Source: an uncultured Actinomycetes bacterium (GTDB lineage: Bacteria; Actinomycetota; Acidimicrobiia; Acidimicrobiales; RAAP-2). From it: a DNA stretch of 36,421 nucleotides. The translations under genes and the position numbers were made by a program. Positions 17,322 to 24,116 of the stretch are shown here, in pieces. Within the stretch, counting starts at the first letter, position 1. Every line of letters starts with the position of its first letter. The stretch spans positions 1 through 36,421 of the forward strand of contig CAIJYV010000018.1 in the NCBI GenBank assembly GCA_903825035.1, read 5' to 3'. The notes under the pieces are model-generated. The model did no database searches. It was given only the letters and a program-made list of their open reading frames with translations, and was not told where the DNA came from.

Positions 17322-18314
17322 GTGAAGCCAAACTTTAAGACGCCACTTTTTCTTGCAACATGTTTTCTCTCAGTCCTGATCATTGCTTCAGCCGCTGTGA
17401 TTACGAGCAATTCACCATCTCACACAAGCTGCACCATTAATAATGGGCTGAGTATTTGTAGCGACGGAACAAAGACATCGGCGCCGGGCAGTACTCAGGT
17501 ACGCGCGCTTTCAACTTCGGTGGCGAAATTAAGCGCCTCCCTCAGTGCGGTACAAACTGAAAACCAAACCATCGCTCGCAGGATTGTTGCGCTCACGCAA
17601 CAGGTCGAGAGGGCCGCATCCGCTTCGACTTTGGTTAACGATTTTCGCTTAGCACTGGCGGGATCTGCAACAGCCCATCAGGTAAGCACTCTGCGAGCAG
17701 CTATTGCCGCGTTAGCGACACCAAGTCAGATTCACAGCGATCTATTAAGTGTGATAGCGCACACAGCAACTGCAGATCAAGTAACGGCCATTCAAACCGC
17801 TTTGGCGACGACGGTCACCTCGTCGCAGGTTCAGTCGGATCTGGAAGCTGCACTGAGCGGTCTGGCGACCTCGGCACAAATTTCCACTTTGGAAACCGCT
17901 CTCAGCAATGCGGTTACTCCAAGCGATTTGACGAATGCCCTTAACTCAGCTCTCGCGGGAACCGCATCCGCTGCACAGGTTTCAACGGTTCAGACCACCT
18001 TGGGCACACTTGCTACAGCGGCTAATTTGGCCACTTTGCAGACGACCGCCACCGCCCTTCAAGCTTCAGTCAGCAACATTTCGTCGCAGCTCACGACATT
18101 GCAAGCTGCGGTGACCACCGCAATCACTACGCTCGGAACTACCTTGAGGGGCACTAATAGCGCAGTCACCTTGACAGCCATCTATAGCGAACTGCTTTCA
18201 GTGAGCACGTCCATAGCTAGTTTGGCTCAAGCAAATCAGGTAACGACTGCGCAAACCACCCTCAACAGCATTCTGGCCACGGTGCAAGCAATCCAGACGG
18301 CAGTCTCTCCCTAA
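17322..18314 (+). CDS. Exported or membrane-anchored repeat protein of unknown function
   Basis: I do not recognise this 330-residue protein. It starts at GTG with a basic N-terminus (MKPNFKTPLF) and a hydrophobic segment at about residues 8-28, a signal peptide or anchor. Two cysteines follow (C37, C46), then a helical region. Residues about 98-247 are about nine tandem repeats of 16-17 residues with the pattern xATxxQVxxLxxALxx, for example TADQVTAIQTALAT and TSAQISTLETALSN. The remainder is Ala/Thr/Ser/Leu-rich and probably coiled coil. Aromatic residues are almost absent. The repeats recall the helical ATKADLxxL repeats of some structural proteins, but no homology can be claimed. It is single and likely leaderless, next to tRNA-Leu. 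Confidence 0.75.
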   Translation: MKPNFKTPLFLATCFLSVLIIASAAVITSNSPSHTSCTINNGLSICSDGTKTSAPGSTQVRALSTSVAKLSASLSAVQTENQTIARRIVALTQQVERAASASTLVNDFRLALAGSATAHQVSTLRAAIAALATPSQIHSDLLSVIAHTATADQVTAIQTALATTVTSSQVQSDLEAALSGLATSAQISTLETALSNAVTPSDLTNALNSALAGTASAAQVSTVQTTLGTLATAANLATLQTTATALQASVSNISSQLTTLQAAVTTAITTLGTTLRGTNSAVTLTAIYSELLSVSTSIASLAQANQVTTAQTTLNSILATVQAIQTAVSP

Positions 18315-18331
18315 TAAGAGAGCGCTGGCAG

Positions 18332-18414
18332 TGGGCGAGGCGGGACTTGAACCCGCACATCCTTTCGAATACCAGCACCTGAAGCTGGCGTGTCTGCCAT
18401 TTCACCACTCGCCC
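18332..18414 (-). tRNA. tRNA-Leu (anticodon CAG)
   Basis: The minus strand folds as a class II tRNA of 83 nt. It has an acceptor GGGCGAG/CTCGCCC, anticodon stem CCAGC/GCTGG around loop TTCAGGT (anticodon CAG), a long variable arm (ATTC GAAA GGAT) as in Leu tRNAs, and a T-arm CGGG TTCAAGT CCCG. The discriminator base is A. The 3' CCA is not encoded. A -10-like TATTCT lies 10 nt upstream. Confidence 0.93.
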
Positions 18415-18424
18415 ATCGACTTAA

Positions 18425-18430
18425 AGAATA
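18425..18430 (-). promoter_or_regulatory. Candidate -10 element of tRNA-Leu
   Basis: TATTCT on the minus strand ends 10 nt before the mature 5' end. A weak ATATTT lies 17 nt further upstream. The rest of 18415-18559 holds only the start region of the next gene. Confidence 0.4.
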
Positions 18431-18559
18431 TCTCAAAGCTAGTTGTGAAATATCAGGAGAGTAGAACAGAAATAATTAAGGCCTTCTTAAACAGTAGGTC
18501 TCCAAGTATCAATTGAGGCGGCCAGAGCGTCACTTAGCGTTTTGTTGGTAGGTTATAGT

Positions 18560-19612
18560 ATGTATACGTATCATTTGATAAAGCAAACAAAAGTCACTCT
18601 TGTAACAACTTGTTTGTTGGGCTTAGCAATGCTGCCTCTTCCAATGTTTGTAACCGGCGAGAAGTTTCATTCGGTAATTGGAAAATTTTCAAGTTTTAAC
18701 GCAGCAGATTCCGCTGCGAACCTTGGTGTGACGGAGCAAGTGAATGGCGTTACGAGTCCAATTTCTGGCGGAGGAACCGAAACCTCATTTTCTCTTCCAA
18801 ATGTCGGTGTACTGAGTACACCAACGCCACCGATTGGATTCAATCCCCTTACAGCTTCCGACGGCGAACTTCGGGCATATGACTTTCCGGCGCGCCCAAG
18901 TAACCTCATCGACCTTCTGAATTGGAATGCGGCCATGGGCTCGTTCAAGGCGGATAGTGCCCCTTCACAAATTCTGAATTAAAGTGCGCAGACCACAAGT
19001 AAATTCAACGTTTATTACGGAAACTGGTCTGGCTTTACGGCCGGAACGGTTGGAACAACTGGAAACAGATACGTGGCGGTCAAAGCTGACGTAGTTGTTC
19101 CTTCTCACCCTGGTACCTGTTCAACAAATAATGGCATTGGCATTTGGGTTGGTCTTGGGGGAGCGTCGTCGAGTAGGGGTGATCTTGCCCAACAAGGTAT
19201 CGAGTGCGGAGCGCCTCTGGGTACCGGAGACGTGGTTTACCAGAACATGAGTGCCGAACAGAGCCTTAACCGAGTCAACTTCTTCCTTGAAGACATTACG
19301 ACTGGCGCTGCACACTCTTGCCATGTTGACAATGCACCAGGCTGGAATTTCAATGGTGATACGGCCGACTATGTAGTCGAAGCGGTTAATTTCAATGGTG
19401 GCAGCCCGACCCCGTTAGCCTTTGGGAATATCAATTTTTCCAACAGTAGTGCCCAACTGAACTCTACTGGTCTCTGGGCCGACTTTGGCTCGCAGCCTAC
19501 AGATAAATTTTTCCAAGGTTCTAGCCCGAGTGTATTCTGCTTCGGCCCAAGCACGATCGGGCCAGACAAACTGACATTCAATGTTGCGTGGCATTCTGCG
19601 ACGTGTAAGTAG
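18560..19612 (+). pseudogene. G1-family glutamic peptidase homologue interrupted by an in-frame TAA
   Basis: The frame from ATG 18560 (GGTAGG about 8 nt upstream) encodes a signal peptide (TLVTTCLLGLAMLPLPMF) and a propeptide with PIGFNPLTASDGELRAYDFP, a pattern seen before bacterial G1 peptidases. It ends at TAA 18980-18982. Without any shift, the same frame then continues KFNVYYGNWSGF, GIGIWVGLGG, DLAQQGIECG, DTADYVVEAVNF and NINFSNSSA to a TAG at 19610-19612. These match the eqolisin-like beta-sandwich, with the catalytic Gln in AQQG (19190-19195) and Glu in VVEA (19379-19381). The second half has no start of its own; GTG 19073 lies inside the fold. Secreted peptidase, therefore, but broken by one nonsense codon, or read through. 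Confidence 0.75.
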
Positions 19613-19614
19613 CC

Positions 19615-20181
19615 ATGATGGCGATTCTGAAAGTATGGGGTGTATTGATGAGGCGTTTATCCTTGCTGCTCTCTATCGGCATGTGTGCCGTGTTCCTTCT
19701 TCAAGCAATTGAGGTCTCTGCCGATGGCTCAACTCTAAAGTCAAAAGTAAAGTCTGAAAGCTATGCATTCACTGGATCTGCGTGTTCGATCCAGTCACTA
19801 AAAATTGAGAGCATCGAATCACCAGTTGTGTTCCCAGCTGCATTTCTTCGGGAGCAAATTCTAGAGTTCACAATTGCGACGATTAATGGAGGCTGCACCT
19901 ACTCTAAAATCGAGAATTTTTCAGTTGGAATCCGCATCGCGGGAGAAATGCACAGAGTTTCGAAGCAGGTTTCTATGAGCAATGGCAATAATCAAGGCAA
20001 TAATTTGAAACTTGATTTCTATATAGTCTCACTCGAAAACCAGCAGAAATCTTGTAAGCCAGCCTACATTTCGAAAGCAGAACTGGGGATTGGGAGGCAG
20101 AAATTTAGGAGCCAATTTAAAGCGCGTTCGCTCTACTTTTGTGGTGTTAAAAACACCGGTTTAATAGTACAACGAAGTTGA
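19615..20181 (+). CDS. Small secreted cysteine-containing protein, unknown
   Basis: I do not recognise this protein of up to 188 residues. The ATG at 19615 comes 2 nt after the stop of the G1 peptidase homologue; a second ATG at 19648 would give a cleaner signal peptide (MRRLSLLLSIGMCAVFLLQA). The mature part has four cysteines (in SACSIQ, NGGCTY, QKSCKPA and LYFCGV), which could form two disulfides. The alternating pattern suggests beta strands, as in IRIAGEMHRVSK and KLDFYIVSLEN. Its tight spacing to the peptidase homologue suggests shared transcription, so it could be an inhibitor, partner or unrelated surface protein. Base composition looks more AT-rich than the neighbours. Confidence 0.65.
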   Translation: MMAILKVWGVLMRRLSLLLSIGMCAVFLLQAIEVSADGSTLKSKVKSESYAFTGSACSIQSLKIESIESPVVFPAAFLREQILEFTIATINGGCTYSKIENFSVGIRIAGEMHRVSKQVSMSNGNNQGNNLKLDFYIVSLENQQKSCKPAYISKAELGIGRQKFRSQFKARSLYFCGVKNTGLIVQRS

Positions 20182-20228
20182 ACTTTTAGCTGGCGGCCGT
20201 CAGAATGAAGTAGTGCGAGGTTCCAGTG

Positions 20229-20245
20229 TTGTGTCAACTACACAA
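20229..20245. repeat. Inverted repeat upstream of fhaA
   Basis: TTGTGT (20229-20234) and ACACAA (20240-20245) flank CAACT, in the 143-nt gap before fhaA. It may be an operator or a small hairpin. No convincing -35/-10 pair is seen in this gap. Confidence 0.35.
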
Positions 20246-20324
20246 AGGTACCAATTCGGTTTCTGAGGTACAGATAAATAAGACTAAGGGCGATGGGAAC
20301 CGATTCCGGTAAGGTTGGATAGTC

Positions 20325-20972
20325 ATGGTTCTAAAAAATGTAGAAAACCGCCTAGAGCGATTGTTTTCCAAGCCCTTCTCGAAGACCTTCAAGTCGGGCT
20401 TGCAGCCAGTCGAAATTGCTTCGCGCATCCTGCGCGAGATCGACCTGACGCGCCGACTCAGCGGGCAAGGTCCAGTTTCGGCGAATGCCGTCCGAGTCTG
20501 GCTAGGGCCAGAAGACGCCGAACGATTTGATGGCTTCCAGCAACCACTCATTCAAGAGCTAGAAGAAGCGGTGCGCCAGCACGCAGTTTCGGAAGGGTAC
20601 AGCTTCGCTGGACCAGTCAAGGTCGAAATTTTCCTCAACGATGACCTTTCATTAGGTGACGTCGAAATCGCGGTCCGCTTTGTTGGCGGTGCTGCCCAGC
20701 CCAAGTTCATCTGTTCGGACGGACGCTCTTTCCCAGTCGGCGATCAGCCACTGATTATCGGTCGTAGTCCTGATGTGGACGTAACTATCAACGACTCCAA
20801 TGTTTCTCGACGTCACGCTGAAGTATGGCGCACCCCAGAGGGGGTGGCGATTCGCGACCTGGGCTCAACTAACGGAACTATTGTTAATGGTCACGTAATT
20901 GACGCGGTGTCGCTCTCACCTCGTGACGAAGTCTCGATTGGAAATGTTCGATTCAGAATTGAAATGGCCTAA
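20325..20972 (+). CDS. fhaA: FhaA-like protein (DUF3662 plus FHA domain)
   Basis: FhaA proteins read Ser/Thr phosphorylation and in mycobacteria bind the pseudokinase MviN to control peptidoglycan precursor flipping. Residues 1-120 match DUF3662 (start MVLKNVENRLERLFSKPFSK), and residues 142-215 are an FHA domain with IIGRSPDVDVTINDSNVSRR, HAEV and DLGSTNGTIVNG, which supply the phosphothreonine-binding Arg, Ser and Asn. At 215 residues it lacks the long disordered middle of mycobacterial FhaA (about 527 residues). AAGG lies 10 nt before the ATG. The stop overlaps the fhaB ATG (TAATG). Confidence 0.92.
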   Translation: MVLKNVENRLERLFSKPFSKTFKSGLQPVEIASRILREIDLTRRLSGQGPVSANAVRVWLGPEDAERFDGFQQPLIQELEEAVRQHAVSEGYSFAGPVKVEIFLNDDLSLGDVEIAVRFVGGAAQPKFICSDGRSFPVGDQPLIIGRSPDVDVTINDSNVSRRHAEVWRTPEGVAIRDLGSTNGTIVNGHVIDAVSLSPRDEVSIGNVRFRIEMA

Positions 20973-21406
20973 TGGAAATCGCGGCCACTAACTATGCAGC
21001 AATTGTCAGACCGCTCCAGCTACTCGTCTTAGCGGTTGCTGGAATTTTCTTGCTACGCGTGTTGCGAGTGGCGGCAGTCTCCGCACGCCCCACTGATGGA
21101 ACTGAAAAGAAGGGCCGCGGACTAGCTCTCGAAATTATTGAGCCCCTCGACCGCGCCGGTGAGCGTGTTGATATTGAGGGCTCGATGGTTCTGGGACGCG
21201 CCCCTGATTGTCAACTGCGGATTGCTGATAATTACCTCTCGTCGCACCACGCTCGCTTCCAAAATGATGGTGGCGACTTGACTATTGAGGACTTGGGATC
21301 GACGAACGGCACGTACGTCAATCAAGAAGCCGTTGAAGAAAGAATTCACCTTGAACGAGGAGACATTGTTCAAGTCGGGGGAATCTTGTTTGAGGTAATT
21401 CGTTGA
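20972..21406 (+). CDS. fhaB: FhaB-like FHA-domain protein
   Basis: This 144-residue protein has one N-terminal transmembrane segment (about residues 6-28, RPLQLLVLAVAGIFLLRVL) and a C-terminal FHA domain (about 65-144) with VLGRAPDCQLRIADNYLSSH, HARF and DLGSTNGTYVN. In mycobacteria FhaB (FipA) is phosphorylated by PknA/PknB and binds division proteins. Here it is anchored to the membrane with the FHA domain inside, ready to bind phosphorylated kinase or partners. It overlaps fhaA by one base and pstP by four. Confidence 0.92.
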   Translation: MEIAATNYAAIVRPLQLLVLAVAGIFLLRVLRVAAVSARPTDGTEKKGRGLALEIIEPLDRAGERVDIEGSMVLGRAPDCQLRIADNYLSSHHARFQNDGGDLTIEDLGSTNGTYVNQEAVEERIHLERGDIVQVGGILFEVIR

Positions 21407-22581
21407 CCCGTTGGCGTTACGCCTCGGCAACTGATACTGGCGTCGTTCGCCAGGTGAATCAAGACGCGCTCTACGTAGATGAGAATCTCGCCGTTGTCGC
21501 CGACGGAATGGGTGGACACGCGGCCGGTGAGGTCGCCTCAGCGATGACGATTGACATTGTTTCTAAGTCCTTTAAGGATGAGCCGACCTTGGAGGGGCTG
21601 GAGCGTTCGATTGAACGGGCCAACAGTGATGTTCTCGCTGACGCGAAAGCTAACCCGTCTCGATATGGCATGGGCACAACCGTTATTGCCGTGGGGCTCG
21701 TTACCGAAGGCGAGAACCGTGTTGCGACTCTCTTCCACGTGGGCGACTCTCGGGCGTACCAAATTCGTGGAGGTGCTATTCGTCAACTCAGCCAAGACCA
21801 CAGTGTCGTGGAAGAGTGGGTTCGAATGGGCAAGCTCTCACCCGCGGAAGCGGCTACTCACCCCAAACGGCACCAGCTAACTCGCGCCATTGGCGTTGAA
21901 GATCGACTAAACGTCGACGTCATGTCTCTGTCGGTACAGGTCGGAGACCGAGTTCTCCTGTGCAGCGACGGGTTAACTAATGAGTTGACCGATGAACAAA
22001 TCGCCAAGATTGCAAGTGGCGAACCAGATCTAGATAAGGCAGTTTCGATCCTGGTGGCGCAGGCAAATAGCAATGGCGGGCGGGACAACATTTCGGTGGT
22101 GCTGGTCGAGTTCGATGAGGTAACGCTCAGCGAAAATCCAGTACGGAAAACCCAATCATCCATCGCAACCCCACCGAGCGAACGGACGGTAGCGAAGGCG
22201 AGTTCACGCAAATCCCGCCGCCGCTCCCGTCGTGGTTTTGGTTGGCGCACCTACGCTTTTATTGCGGCCGGCGCTGCGGTGGTGGTGGGGTTTTTCGCCA
22301 TTCTCCATTGGTACGCCTACTCGTCGTATTACGTGGGTGACGACAATGGAACAGTTGCGGTCTTCCAGGGCACCCCAGGTGGCGTCGTAATCTATCAACC
22401 AGTCAAGGTATTGGACACCACATTCATGATGAACGAACTTCGTCCCGCCGATGCACTTCTTGTGCAACACGGCATAATCCAGCCCACCCTCGAAGCTGCG
22501 CTCAATGAAGCGAACTACCTTCACAGCGCCTTTTTGTTAAGCAATCCGACTACTACCACCACAATCAAGGGACAGGGTTAA
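21403..22581 (+). CDS. pstP: PP2C-family Ser/Thr protein phosphatase PstP
   Basis: PstP removes phosphates from PknB and its substrates. The TTG start (TTGA overlap with fhaB) gives 392 residues. The metal-dependent PP2C core shows NQDALYVDENLAVVADGMGG, GMGTTVIAVG, HVGDSRAYQIRGG, LCSDGLTNELTDEQI and GGRDNISVVLVE, covering all metal-ligand aspartates. A basic juxtamembrane stretch (SSRKSRRRSRRG) precedes one transmembrane segment at about 277-299, with a short external domain of about 90 residues. It is shorter than mycobacterial PstP (about 514). The pbpA start follows 2 nt after the stop, whereas rodA is usually found between them. Confidence 0.94.
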   Translation: MTRWRYASATDTGVVRQVNQDALYVDENLAVVADGMGGHAAGEVASAMTIDIVSKSFKDEPTLEGLERSIERANSDVLADAKANPSRYGMGTTVIAVGLVTEGENRVATLFHVGDSRAYQIRGGAIRQLSQDHSVVEEWVRMGKLSPAEAATHPKRHQLTRAIGVEDRLNVDVMSLSVQVGDRVLLCSDGLTNELTDEQIAKIASGEPDLDKAVSILVAQANSNGGRDNISVVLVEFDEVTLSENPVRKTQSSIATPPSERTVAKASSRKSRRRSRRGFGWRTYAFIAAGAAVVVGFFAILHWYAYSSYYVGDDNGTVAVFQGTPGGVVIYQPVKVLDTTFMMNELRPADALLVQHGIIQPTLEAALNEANYLHSAFLLSNPTTTTTIKGQG

Positions 22582-22583
22582 CA

Positions 22584-24074
22584 ATGGGTCGGCGCATGAG
22601 CTCAATGGCAGTAGTGATCCTGCTGCTCTTTGGTGTACTCGCCATTCAAGCTGCCAACATCCAATTCGTTAAAGCCCCCTCACTCAATAATTCCAAGGAA
22701 AATCCTCGGATCACCTTCGCCGCGAGTAACTACCCACGTGGAGACATCACGGCGGCCGATGGCGAGCTCTTGGCGCATTCGGTGGCTACGGGTTCTACCT
22801 TTAGTCGTCAGTACCCGTTGGGCTCACTCACCGCAGGTGTAGTCGGGTTCTCTTCGGCGTATTACGGAACATGGGGACTTGAGGCGCAATACGACTCGTA
22901 CCTAACGGCACACCCTCAACCACCACACAGTTTTGTGCAGGTGCTCGCTCCAACCAGTGCCGCCAACAATATTTCGATCACTATTGTCCCCGCACTGCAA
23001 CGCGCGGCGATGAAGGCGCTACATGGCCAAGATGGGGCAGTGGTGGCAATCAATCCCACTACCGGCGCGGTACTGGCGATGTACTCGAATCCGACTTACG
23101 ACCCGAACCTCTTTGCTTCACAGAGTTACACCACAGTTAAGAATGCGTGGGTGGCCGGCACTAAGAAGAACGCGAATGGTTTCGCCGCTCTTGCACCGGT
23201 GGCCATCGCTCAGTCGTTCCCACCGGGATCAACTTTCAAGGTTGTGACCACCGCTTCGGTACTTACTTCCGATCCGGGTTTGTGGTTGAAGTCGTATCCA
23301 CAGATGCGAGAGACACCACTTCCAACATCGAAATTAACCTTGTCAAACTTTGGTCACGAAAAGTGCGGCGGAACAATCTCACAAATGTTGCCCCCCTCTT
23401 GTGACACCGGTTACGCACTGCTGGGTCTGGACCTTGGCGGTGCATTTCTCTCTGCTACGGCCGACTCCTTTGGTTACAACCAAACGCCACCCTTGGACCT
23501 ACCAGGCACACAGTCGTCGTCATTTCCCACCGCGACCCAACTCGCCAGCGACCTACCGGGCACCGCCTATTCGGCCATTGGCCAAAAGGACGTTCGAGCA
23601 ACGGCATTACAGAACGCTTTAGTCGCTGCGGGTATTGCCAACCAGGGCGTGATCATGGTCCCGCACCTGTTGAACTCGGTGACTGCGTCAGATGGTTCGC
23701 TGCTGCGTCAATACGAGGCCAAGACATGGCAGACCCCACTTTCGCCCTCGCAAGCGGGGCAAATCAAGCAACTAATGGTGAATGTGGCCCGGTTTGGAAC
23801 CGCTGCAGGCATCTTCCCTTCATTCCTCCAGGTCGGGGCTAAGACCGGAACCGCGCAGGTGGGAAACGCCGCAAAAAATACCGACGACTGGATGATTGCG
23901 TTCTCGCCAGCCAGCCACCCGACTATTGCCGTCGCGGTCGTCTTGCCCTTCCAACCCACTGGGGCGGAAGGTGCCACCGCTGCCGGCCCGGTAATGAAGT
24001 GTGTTCTAGAGGCTGCGTACGCTGTGAGTACCGGAAAGCCAGCGAGCGGAACCTCAACAACCTGCCCGAGCTAG
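22584..24074 (+). CDS. pbpA: Class B penicillin-binding protein PbpA (transpeptidase)
   Basis: PbpA cross-links peptidoglycan outside the membrane. The 496-residue protein has an N-terminal anchor (about 8-25) and a dimerisation domain (ASNYPRGDITAADGELLAHS). The transpeptidase domain has the serine motif STFK (S216, K219), second motif SCD (S272-D274) and KTGT (K420-T423). The second motif is usually SxN in class B enzymes, so Asp at the third place is notable. Length matches mycobacterial PbpA. It lies in the fhaA-fhaB-pstP-pbpA-pknB operon and is probably controlled by phosphorylation. No rodA partner is adjacent. Confidence 0.94.
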   Translation: MGRRMSSMAVVILLLFGVLAIQAANIQFVKAPSLNNSKENPRITFAASNYPRGDITAADGELLAHSVATGSTFSRQYPLGSLTAGVVGFSSAYYGTWGLEAQYDSYLTAHPQPPHSFVQVLAPTSAANNISITIVPALQRAAMKALHGQDGAVVAINPTTGAVLAMYSNPTYDPNLFASQSYTTVKNAWVAGTKKNANGFAALAPVAIAQSFPPGSTFKVVTTASVLTSDPGLWLKSYPQMRETPLPTSKLTLSNFGHEKCGGTISQMLPPSCDTGYALLGLDLGGAFLSATADSFGYNQTPPLDLPGTQSSSFPTATQLASDLPGTAYSAIGQKDVRATALQNALVAAGIANQGVIMVPHLLNSVTASDGSLLRQYEAKTWQTPLSPSQAGQIKQLMVNVARFGTAAGIFPSFLQVGAKTGTAQVGNAAKNTDDWMIAFSPASHPTIAVAVVLPFQPTGAEGATAAGPVMKCVLEAAYAVSTGKPASGTSTTCPS

Positions 24075-24116
24075 GCAGACTAATCAGTCAAAATAAAGCG
24101 TAGGCTAGAAGGAATT

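Noticed and set aside
18331-18516. 61-residue open frame on the plus strand starting GEAGLEPAHPF
   Set aside because: It is the antisense of tRNA-Leu; GEAGLEPA-like peptides are a well-known false gene from tRNA genes.
17322-20181. Integrated mobile element at tRNA-Leu
   Set aside because: No integrase, transposase or duplicated tRNA end is visible; kept only as a possible variable locus.
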